A stretch of DNA of 51,408 nt from a virus: IMG/VR virus record IMGVR_UViG_3300048586_000893, positions 1-51,408 of that record. The stretch is one strand, 5' to 3'. Shown piece after piece: positions 45,137 through 51,408 of the stretch. The first letter of the stretch is position 1. The number at the start of each line of letters is the position of its first letter. A program made the position numbers and the translations under genes. The notes beneath the pieces were generated by a model. The model did no database searches, was not told the DNA's origin, and saw nothing but the letters and a program-made list of their open reading frames with translations.

Positions 45137-46239
45137 TGCCGTTTCCGCTGCCCGGCCCCGACGAGTTGGCCGAGAGCCAGGCGGCCGAGATGGCGGCCGC
45201 ACTGAAGACGCTGCGGCCGGACGTCTCGCCGCTGGCGATCGACAGGGCCGTTCGCTCCGAGAAGGGCCTGATCGCCGCCCATGCCCGCACCGACGCGCTC
45301 GGGCTCTACGGCACCCATCTGCATCTCAGATGGTGGGGCGACCAGTACATGCCCGACACGGCCGAGGCCGAGCATCTGGTCCGCCACGCCTCGATCTGGG
45401 GCGTCTATCGAAGGCCGGCGACGAAAGCCGTCGGCTACGCCGCCTTCACGGGCACGCCCGGCCTCGCGCTCCCGATCGGCCTGCAGCTGCGCACGCCGGG
45501 CGGCGCCCTGGTCGAGACCTCGGAGGCCGGCGTCCTGGACGGCGCCGGCAACGTCACGCTCGCGCTGATGGCGACGGAGGGCGGCACGGCCGCCAACACG
45601 GACGGTGGCGCCACGCTGCCGATCGTCACCGCACTCGCCGGGCTCGACCCGCAGGCGGCCGTGCTGGATGCCGAAGGCCTCGCCGGCGGGACGGCCGAGG
45701 AACTGGACGACTCGCTGCTGGAGCGGCTGCTCGCCGTCATCCGCGAGCCCGGGCACGGCGGAGCCGCTTTCGACTACCCGAACTGGGTGCGTTCCGCCTT
45801 CGCCGCCTCGAAGGTCAAGACGATCGCCAACTGGGTCGGGCCGGGTTCGGTCGGCGTCGTCGTCGCCATGGGCACGGCGCTGGCTCCCGAGGAGCCGTCG
45901 CCGGCCGAGATCGCGGCGATCGCGGCGCACCTGGAATTGCTGCGGCCGGTAACCGCCGAGGTGCATGTCGTCGCCTATCTGCCGCTGGTCGTGCCGTTCA
46001 CCCTGGCGATCTCGCCCGATACGCTCGCGAACCGCGCGGCGGCGCAGGCGGCGCTGGCCGACCACTTCGCCCGCGAGGCGCAGATCGCCACCGTGATGCC
46101 GCTCTCGCGCATCTCGGAAGCGATCTCGGCCGCAAATGGCGAATATGCCCACCGCATCACGGCCCCGGCCGGGGCGATCGAGCCGGAGCCGCGCGAACTG
46201 CCGATCCTCGGTGCCATCACCTGGGAGGCCTGGGCATGA
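45136..46239 (+). CDS. baseplate J-like protein (Mu gp47)
   Basis: A 367-residue baseplate wedge protein of the J/gp47 family. ADVSPLAIDRAVRS-type N-terminus (here LRPDVSPLAIDRAVRSEKGLIAAHARTDALGLYGTHLHLRWWGDQYMPDTAEAEHLVRHASIWGVYRRPATKAVGYAAFTGTPG) and the DDSLLERLLAVIREPGHGGAAFDYPNWVRSA block are diagnostic. It connects hub and tail fibres. Confidence 0.93.
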   Translation: MPFPLPGPDELAESQAAEMAAALKTLRPDVSPLAIDRAVRSEKGLIAAHARTDALGLYGTHLHLRWWGDQYMPDTAEAEHLVRHASIWGVYRRPATKAVGYAAFTGTPGLALPIGLQLRTPGGALVETSEAGVLDGAGNVTLALMATEGGTAANTDGGATLPIVTALAGLDPQAAVLDAEGLAGGTAEELDDSLLERLLAVIREPGHGGAAFDYPNWVRSAFAASKVKTIANWVGPGSVGVVVAMGTALAPEEPSPAEIAAIAAHLELLRPVTAEVHVVAYLPLVVPFTLAISPDTLANRAAAQAALADHFAREAQIATVMPLSRISEAISAANGEYAHRITAPAGAIEPEPRELPILGAITWEAWA

Positions 46240-46844
46240 GTCGGGCCCGCGACCAGGTTCAGGCCGATCTCCTCTCGCTCGCCCCGCAGGGTTGGGTCTG
46301 GCCGCATCTCGCCCGGGACGCCACCGAAAGCCAGTTTGAAACCTTGTTCAAACCGCTGGCCGCCGGCCTCGCCGAGATCGAGGCGACGGCCGAGGCGATG
46401 ATGGAGGAGATCGACCCGCGCACCGCCAACCTGCTGTTGCCGGATTTCGAGCGCGTGCTCGGCCCGGACCCTTGCGGCCGCGATCCCTCGACGCTCTCGC
46501 TGGAACAGCGCCGGCAGCTCGCCCATCAGCGCTGGACCGGCCGGGGCGGCGCCTCGATCGCCTATTTCGTGGCGCTGGCGGCCCGGCGCGGCGTCGCGAT
46601 CACGATCTCCGAGAACCGGGTCACCTATGCCGGCGAGCTGGTGGCTGGCGAGGAGCTGATCGAGCCGCCGGAGCAGTTCATCTGGATCGTCAATCTCGCT
46701 CTCCTGGGCGAGACGCTGTTCGAGGCCGATGGCGGCCAGACCGGCGACCGGCTCTACGACCTCACCCTCTCCGACATCGAATGCGACATCCGGCGGCTCA
46801 AGCCGGCGCATACCGAGGTCGTCTTCAACTACGAGGAAGCCTGA
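46236..46844 (+). CDS. DUF2313 / gp48-like baseplate protein
   Basis: A 202-residue DUF2313 (YmfQ) protein. QADLLSLAPQGWVWPHLARDATESQFETLFKPLAAGLAEIEATAEAMMEEIDPRTANLLLPDFERVLGPD is clear, and the C-terminus ends CDIRRLKPAHTEVVFNY, also typical. It links the wedge to tail fibres. It overlaps its neighbours by 4 and 1 nt. Confidence 0.92.
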   Translation: MSRARDQVQADLLSLAPQGWVWPHLARDATESQFETLFKPLAAGLAEIEATAEAMMEEIDPRTANLLLPDFERVLGPDPCGRDPSTLSLEQRRQLAHQRWTGRGGASIAYFVALAARRGVAITISENRVTYAGELVAGEELIEPPEQFIWIVNLALLGETLFEADGGQTGDRLYDLTLSDIECDIRRLKPAHTEVVFNYEEA

Positions 46845-47620
46845 TGGACCGCATCATTCACAGCACCGCGGTCGATATCGGCAGCGGCAAGCGCGGCTTC
46901 CGCTCGAAGGACACCGTCGCCGGCCTTCCGGGCACGGTCGTCACGGCCGGACACATGAACGCGCTGCAGGAAGAAATCCTCGCCGTCATCGAGGCCGCTG
47001 ACATCGACCCCGATCCCGGCGACCTGACGCAGCTGCTCCAGGCCATCCGCAAGCTGCTGCCCCGGGGGCGGCAGGCCTATTACACCGCCGGGACCTACAA
47101 CTGGACCGTCCCGGCCTGGGTGACGCGAATCCATGCGGAGGTCATCGGCGGCGGCGGCAGCGGCGGCAGCATCTCCAGCGGCTTCTATGGCGGGGCGGGC
47201 GGCGGTGGCGGCTATGAGGAAGGCTGGTTCGACGTCACGCCCGGTACCGTGCTCGCCATCACGGTCGGGGCCGGCGGGGCTGGCGCGATCGCCGCGCCCG
47301 GCAACAATGGCGGGACCTCCTTCATCTCGGGGCTTCTCGCGGCCACCGGTGGCCTTGGCGGCACCGGCAACGGGTCCGCGACGCTCGCCGGCGGCGTCAG
47401 CGGCACTGGGACCCTCAACAATCTCGGCCTCGGCGACGGCGGGACGGGCGGCCAGCTGGTCAGCGGCGCCTATGCGCCTGGCACCGGCGGCGGACCGGGC
47501 GGCCAGACAGGTGCCCAGTCCGGCTATCCCGGCAAGGGGCCGGGCGGCGGCGGTGGCGGCGCCGGCGGTGGCTTCATCAGCGGGCCGGGCCATGACGGCT
47601 CGGTCGTCATCCACTACTGA
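46844..47620 (+). CDS. tail fibre/adhesin with Gly-rich C-terminal domain
   Basis: A 258-residue protein. The N-terminal anchor (IHSTAVDIGSGKRGFRSKDTVAGLPGTVVTAGHMNALQEEILAVIEAADIDPDPGDLTQLLQAI) is followed by GTYNWTVPAWVTRIHAEVIGGGGSGG and a long Gly-rich C-terminal half with GGAGGGGGY and PGGGGGGAGGG runs. This Gly-rich domain is common in phage adhesins and may bind the receptor through loops. It is short for a whole fibre and probably forms the tip. Confidence 0.85.
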   Translation: MDRIIHSTAVDIGSGKRGFRSKDTVAGLPGTVVTAGHMNALQEEILAVIEAADIDPDPGDLTQLLQAIRKLLPRGRQAYYTAGTYNWTVPAWVTRIHAEVIGGGGSGGSISSGFYGGAGGGGGYEEGWFDVTPGTVLAITVGAGGAGAIAAPGNNGGTSFISGLLAATGGLGGTGNGSATLAGGVSGTGTLNNLGLGDGGTGGQLVSGAYAPGTGGGPGGQTGAQSGYPGKGPGGGGGGAGGGFISGPGHDGSVVIHY

Positions 47621-47631
47621 GGAGGCGCGCC

Positions 47632-48093
47632 GTGACGCATGCCCTGATCGTGGCCGGGACCGTCCGCGAACTCTTCGAGACCGATCCCGATGTCCCGGGC
47701 CTCGATGTCCGCGACGTCTCCGACGTGGCCGGCATCGCCGTGGGATGGACCGCCGGGCCGGACGGTTACGCGCCTCCCGATCCGACGATTCCGAACGAAT
47801 TCCTGCTGCGCACGCTCAAGGCCGAGGCCGGCGCCTTCATCACCGCGACCGTCAGCCTGACGGCCCAGCTCAACCTCAACGCGGCCATGAACGTCATCGG
47901 CGCGAAGGCGAGCAGCGCCCGTTCGGCCGCCGAGCAGGATTTCACCGAAACGTTTGCCGACGGCTGCGCCTGGATCCAGGCCGTGCGTGCCCGCATCCCC
48001 GAGCTGCTCGCCCGGGGCGGCGTGACGCCGGCCGGCGAAACCCGATGGCCCGAGCCGAGCCAGGCCGTGCGCGACCTGGCCGCGCTGTACTGA
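47632..48093 (+). CDS. probable tail fibre assembly/tip-associated protein
   Basis: A 153-residue protein from GTG 47632. The start HALIVAGTVRELFETDPDVPGLDVRDVSDVAGIAVGWTAGPDGYAPPDP resembles small fibre-assembly or tip proteins (a beta-strand N-terminus with a GWTAGPDGYAPP motif), followed by a helical C-terminus. It lies directly after the fibre gene, with GGAGG before its start. A chaperone role is inferred from position. Confidence 0.72.
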   Translation: MTHALIVAGTVRELFETDPDVPGLDVRDVSDVAGIAVGWTAGPDGYAPPDPTIPNEFLLRTLKAEAGAFITATVSLTAQLNLNAAMNVIGAKASSARSAAEQDFTETFADGCAWIQAVRARIPELLARGGVTPAGETRWPEPSQAVRDLAALY

Positions 48094-48102
48094 GGAACAA
48101 CC

Positions 48103-48295
48103 ATGACCACAGCCCGTGCCGATTTCGTCTCCCTCAGCAGCGCCGTCGACGCGACCGGCGAACCATGCCCCCCCTTCGCCGCCCGTCGTCCTAGCCGGCA
48201 ACCACGTCAACGGGCTCCAGCGCTGCTCGGCAGAGACCATCCCCAAGGCGCTGCGACCGTTCACGACGTTCCCGGCCCAGCCCCGAGTGGTCTAG
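48103..48295 (+). pseudogene. small tail-region gene broken at a C7 tract
   Basis: It begins MTTARADFVSLSSAVDATGEP. A run of seven C (48168-48174) follows, after which the protein-like reading continues one base out: SPPVVLAGNHVNGLQRCSAETIPKALRPFTTFPAQPRVV-stop at 48295. With six C the two parts join into one frame of about 63 residues. As it stands the start frame runs on meaninglessly through an antisense gene to 48945. This is either a slipped homopolymer (phase-variable or decayed) or a sequencing error. Confidence 0.6.
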
Positions 48296-48297
48296 GG

Positions 48298-49119
48298 CTA
48301 GATCCAAGGTGTGTCGGTTTGAAGCATCCCGAAATGAGCCTCGGCGGGCAGCCCCCAACGCAACCAGTAAAACCCACCAACCCGCACGACACCCTCCCGA
48401 GAGAAATACAAGGGTGGAGGGGGCCAAACATCTGGCAATGGCCAGACCGCCCGAAAGCCCAGATCACGAGCGTAAACGTCCGCATCCGGCATATACTTGG
48501 AGGGCCCACTAATGGCATGAACAACCATACGGCCGAAATAGAAGGTCGTTGTCTGGACGTTGCAGGTCAGTTGCTGATCGCGCGCTGGTGCATCAGCAAG
48601 CGCCGAGCCACGGTGCCAGAATGCTCCAGTGCGATGGGGCTCCGAATTGCGCCCCAAGAGTATCTGCCAATTGTCGCCGATCTCCTGCGTTCGGGAGAAA
48701 GCGAGCCGCTCCTCTTCTGGAATAGCCACCGTCTCTGGATGAGCAAATTCGAGCGAGATGACCACCATCTTTACCCACCTGCACACCGCGCTGATCGCGT
48801 CGGCGTCAAGCTCAGGCCAATCGCCCCGCAAAAGAGGCTCAAGAAATGGCTTCGCGTTATTTTGAAGAACGCTCATCCAAAGTCCATTGCATACTTTGCA
48901 AGCGATCCGCATTTGAGCCGAACTAGGCGGCCCATTGCGATTTAAGCGTCCCCTGCCCACCCTCGCACCATAGCCGTCCGGGCCGTTGCTGAGGGAAACG
49001 AAGTGTATTGTGGACGGCGCAGCAGTTGGAATGAGTTCTCGGTGCCATCGGCCAAATACGTGTTCATGGGACAGAGCTCGTGTCTCTCCGCAGTAAATGC
49101 ATCGGCCGGCGGGCTTCAT
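48298..49119 (-). CDS. antisense HNH-like protein with CxxC pairs
   Basis: A 273-residue protein from ATG 49119 (minus strand), preceded by GGGGGGAC. The N-terminus has CIYCGE (C7, C10), then LSHEHVFGRW (H18, H20), then ACKVCNG (C74, C77), the layout of an HNH nuclease zinc knuckle with the SHEHV-like catalytic segment. The remaining 190 residues have no recognised domain. GC is lower than in the late genes. It stands alone, antisense, after the fibre genes; a homing or defence nuclease is possible. Confidence 0.75.
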   Translation of the reverse strand: MKPAGRCIYCGETRALSHEHVFGRWHRELIPTAAPSTIHFVSLSNGPDGYGARVGRGRLNRNGPPSSAQMRIACKVCNGLWMSVLQNNAKPFLEPLLRGDWPELDADAISAVCRWVKMVVISLEFAHPETVAIPEEERLAFSRTQEIGDNWQILLGRNSEPHRTGAFWHRGSALADAPARDQQLTCNVQTTTFYFGRMVVHAISGPSKYMPDADVYARDLGFRAVWPLPDVWPPPPLYFSREGVVRVGGFYWLRWGLPAEAHFGMLQTDTPWI

Positions 49120-49309
49120 GGCGTCCCCCCAAAATTGGTTTTTCTTCCGGTCTGAATGGGCCGCGAAATCGTGACGTGACAGGGGAGCCCGAAGGCTCCA
49201 GCGGCCCAAACTTGGCAGGGAGAGCCGCCCGACGAGAGAAAGATCACATCGCCCGTCACGGCGGCCGAGGCCGCATGCGATCGGACGACGATTCTGGACC
49301 ACAGCACAA

Positions 49310-50107
49310 ATGGAATCCGTGATCCCTGTTAACCCGCTCGCCGGCTATGTCGGCGGCAAGAAGCAACTCGCCCGCACCATCATCGCCCGCATCGGCGCGA
49401 TCGACCACGAACTCTACGCCGAGCCCTTCGTCGGCATGGGCGGCGTCTTCCTTCGCCGGCCGAACCGGCCGAAGGTCGAGGCCATCAACGACGCCTCGCA
49501 GGACGTCGCGACCTTCTTCCGGGTGCTCCAGCGCCACTACCAGGCCTTCCTGGACGTGCTGAAATGGCAGGTGACGAGCCGGGCCGAATTCGCCCGCCTG
49601 GCGGCGCAGGATCCGGCGACGCTCACTGACCTGGAGCGCTCGGCCCGCTTCCTCTATCTCCAGCGGCTTTCCTTCGGCGGCAAGGTCGCCAGCCGCAGCT
49701 TCGGCATCTCGACAAGCGGCCCGGCGCGCTTCGACATCACCTGCCTCGTGCCGCTGCTGGAGGCCGTCCATGAACGCCTTGCCGGCGTCTGGATCGACTG
49801 CCTGGGCTGGGAGGCATTCATCGAGCGCTGGGACCGGCCGAAGACGCTGTTCTATCTCGACCCGCCCTATTGGGGCACCGAGCACTATTATGGCCGGGGA
49901 TTATTCGAGCGCAGCGACTTCGAACGCCTCAGCGCCGCTTTACAGCGCCTTCAAGGCCGCTTCATCCTGTCGCTGAACGACGTGCCCGAGGTCCGGGAGC
50001 GGTTCGCCTGGGCCTCGATCGAGACGGTCGAGCTGAGCTACCAGGCGGGCGGCGCGGACCACACGAAGCGGGTGCGGGAGGTGGTGATCACGCGGAGAGG
50101 GCGATGA
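49310..50107 (+). CDS. D12-class (Dam-like) N6-adenine DNA methyltransferase
   Basis: A 265-residue D12-class MTase. PLAGYVGGKKQLARTII is motif X, YAEPFVGMGGVFLRRP motif I and FYLDPPYWGTEHYYG motif IV (DPPY), and LSLNDVPEVRERFAW is the later conserved block. It probably protects phage DNA during or after replication, the position where Mu carries mom. The ATG lacks a clear Shine-Dalgarno; GTG 49319 is an alternative start. It overlaps the next gene by 4 nt. Confidence 0.93.
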   Translation: MESVIPVNPLAGYVGGKKQLARTIIARIGAIDHELYAEPFVGMGGVFLRRPNRPKVEAINDASQDVATFFRVLQRHYQAFLDVLKWQVTSRAEFARLAAQDPATLTDLERSARFLYLQRLSFGGKVASRSFGISTSGPARFDITCLVPLLEAVHERLAGVWIDCLGWEAFIERWDRPKTLFYLDPPYWGTEHYYGRGLFERSDFERLSAALQRLQGRFILSLNDVPEVRERFAWASIETVELSYQAGGADHTKRVREVVITRRGR

Positions 50108-51408
50108 CGCGGCTCGAAACGATGCCTCTGGATGATATTGCCTGGGGCGATTTGAGCGCGCTCATTGGCGCGGAAGAATCTCTGACGCTCGAGTTCAAAC
50201 GTGATCTCTCGTCAAAGAAGGGGGGGCTCCATGGTTGGCATGAGGGCGGCCCGCTCGACCCGTATGCGCGCGACGCGTTAGCACAAGAGGTTGTGGCATT
50301 TGCAAATTCATGGGGTGGCACACTCGTTCTGGGAGCGGCTGAGCGGAGCGATGGCGATCGCAACGTTTGCGATAAATTGATCCCGCTTCCACGAGCGTCG
50401 GAATTGGCGCAGCAGATAGAAGATTCCCTCAACGGGGTGATTGAACCCCCCTTGCCTAGCCTCAATTGTCGAGCGGTTGCTTCAACAGATGATCCCACCC
50501 GTGGCATTGTCCTGATACGGGTGGCCAGATCCACAGCTGCGCCTCATGGCTTTACGGCTCCGGCGCGAGCGTATGTTCGGCGAGGTACACGCGCTTCTCC
50601 GATGTCCATGGGTGAGATTCAGACGGCATTTTGGGACAGCAGAACGAGAGCGGGCCGGATTGAAGAGCAGAGACGACGCGCTGAGCATTTCCTCAACGAG
50701 CGAATGGTCGCCGGTGGGAAGTTACACCTTCCCAAAGCCGATGGGGTCGTCTTTGCACGGTACTCCGCTTATCCGCACGAAGCGCTGGGGCTTGAATTCG
50801 ACCCATCAGAGATATGGGTCAGGCTGCTGAGGCCTGAAGAGGGGTCACTCTACTCTCAGCGCGTGGTTGCGCCTTTTGGGGGAGGATCCAATGACTGGTC
50901 TCCTCAACCGATCGCGCATGGCATCCGTAATCTCAGCGAAGGAGCGCGATACTCCTCCCTTTGGAACATCGGCGAGGACGGCTCCATCCAGTTATGGGGG
51001 GCTTGCGCCGCCAGTCGAAGCCAAACGGGCCTGCTTGTGGTTCACCCAAGTTGGTTCGTCACTGCGTTGGGGCAATTCATCGTGATGGCCGAGCATCTCC
51101 GGCGGCGCGCTCGCAAACCCGGCGTACCGTACGAAATCGACTGTTCGTTCATAGGTTCAAATTGCCGCTCTGATACGCGGCGCTCTTTGTATGAGCGTGT
51201 TGGAAGAGATCTCGAAATGGACGAGCCCATTGATTGCGGCCCTTTTCTATTTGCTAAGGCATCGTCTGCAGGGTCCGTATTCAGTTCGATCGAACGAGCA
51301 GTCTGGCATGGCTTCGGCATTGCACACGTCGAAAACTTGGATTTCGAATTCGTTCGCGGCCTGCAAGCCCTTGAAGGCTCGATGGAGCGCTCCGGCGTGA
51401 GATTTTGA
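50104..51408 (+). CDS. Schlafen/AlbA_2-type protein at the prophage right end
   Basis: A 434-residue protein. The N-terminal AlbA_2 domain (about residues 15-160) shows ESLTLEFKRDLSSKKGG, ALAQEVVAFANSWGGTLVLGAAE, IEPPLPSLNC and RGTRASPMSMGEIQ, the standard Schlafen AlbA_2 pattern (putative nucleic-acid or ATP binding). The C-terminal 270 residues are not assigned. Codon use is more AT-rich and less biased than in the late genes, suggesting recent acquisition. The start is in an ATGA overlap with the methylase. It is at the Mu cargo position near attR, so defence or exclusion is plausible. Confidence 0.8.
   Translation: MTRLETMPLDDIAWGDLSALIGAEESLTLEFKRDLSSKKGGLHGWHEGGPLDPYARDALAQEVVAFANSWGGTLVLGAAERSDGDRNVCDKLIPLPRASELAQQIEDSLNGVIEPPLPSLNCRAVASTDDPTRGIVLIRVARSTAAPHGFTAPARAYVRRGTRASPMSMGEIQTAFWDSRTRAGRIEEQRRRAEHFLNERMVAGGKLHLPKADGVVFARYSAYPHEALGLEFDPSEIWVRLLRPEEGSLYSQRVVAPFGGGSNDWSPQPIAHGIRNLSEGARYSSLWNIGEDGSIQLWGACAASRSQTGLLVVHPSWFVTALGQFIVMAEHLRRRARKPGVPYEIDCSFIGSNCRSDTRRSLYERVGRDLEMDEPIDCGPFLFAKASSAGSVFSSIERAVWHGFGIAHVENLDFEFVRGLQALEGSMERSGVRF

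Larger units (their letters stand above)
8126..51408. mobile_element. Mu-like transposable prophage (left end to window edge)
   Basis: All Mu modules appear in Mu order: repressor, ner, A transposase, B ATPase, gemA, mor, lysis, gp26/27, TerL (gp28), portal (gp29), F, G, protease/scaffold, T, gp36-38, sheath, tube, chaperones, tape measure, N, P, gp45-48 and fibre. The left boundary is placed at TG (8126) because g13 breaks there, a 17-bp inverted repeat follows, and Mu-type ends begin with TG. The right end is not visible. A less likely alternative is that the element starts nearer the repressor and the 2.3 kb of cargo is unrelated host DNA. Confidence 0.88.

Noticed and set aside
48103-48945. 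280-codon plus-strand frame after the fibre genes
   Set aside because: Only the first ~20 codons look native; after the C7 tract the native reading is in another frame, and most of the rest is antisense to the HNH-like gene.
1-51408. CRISPR arrays, tRNA or rRNA genes, tyrosine integrase
   Set aside because: I saw no regularly spaced repeats, no tRNA-like cloverleaf with conserved T-loop, no rRNA sequence and no integrase; mobility is explained by the DDE transposase.

Overview
The window is high-GC (roughly two thirds G+C by eye) DNA from an alphaproteobacterium, most likely a Hyphomicrobiales (Rhizobiales) member such as a Bosea- or Methylobacterium-like genus. The evidence is a Rhodobacter-type gene transfer agent (GTA) cluster, an alphaproteobacterial direct-repeat LexA box (GTTC-N7-GTTC) and the codon usage. 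The genus is a guess.

Bases 1-8125 are the middle of a GTA structural cluster in canonical order: a small ORF, prohead protease (g4), HK97 capsid (g5), head-tail connectors (g6-g8), major tail protein (g9), g10, a tail-assembly chaperone, a short tape measure (g11), DUF2460 (g12) and DUF2163 (g13). Two secreted trypsin-like serine proteases lie on the opposite strand between g5 and g6. The g13 gene stops abruptly before its expected C-terminal block.

The rest of the window, from about 8126 to past the right edge, is a Mu-like transposable prophage that appears to have inserted into g13. The left end has a perfect 17-bp inverted repeat, a 10-bp tandem repeat and further dispersed repeats, probably transposase sites. 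About 2.3 kb of cargo follows: a divergent pair of transcription units around a LexA box, one including a 41-residue one-TM protein, and an AT-rich four-TM protein directly behind the repressor. Then come an S24/LexA-type repressor, ner, a ParB-like gene, transposase A, ATPase B, and a tightly overlapped early operon that includes a stand-alone DnaA domain IV, DUF3164, an ASCH-like protein, a DNA methyltransferase, GemA and a Mor-type activator. Mor is followed by lysis genes (GH19 endolysin, holin-like and DUF2730 membrane proteins) and then a complete Mu-type head and contractile-tail set: gp26/27, TerL, portal, F, G, protease/scaffold, decoration, T, gp36-38, sheath, tube, chaperones, tape measure, N, P, gp45-48 and a Gly-rich fibre.

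Several genes of different composition sit antisense inside the plus-strand operons (12873-13118, 19554-20333, 20920-21159, 21581-22201, 43898-44521, 48298-49119). Two carry a HEPN-like RNxxAH motif, two are membrane proteins and one is HNH-like. Three of them, in the early operon, are codon-aligned with plus-strand frames that stay open from the upstream gene to the downstream start codon. The right end carries a Dam-type methylase and a Schlafen/AlbA_2 protein. Together with the left-end cargo, these make the prophage look like a carrier of SOS-responsive and defence-like genes.

Other points of note are an apparent -1 frameshift in the tail tube gene, a recoding-type junction in the tail chaperones, an internal scaffold start in the protease gene, a C7 tract that breaks a small tail gene, and a near-identical hairpin repeated at three module boundaries.
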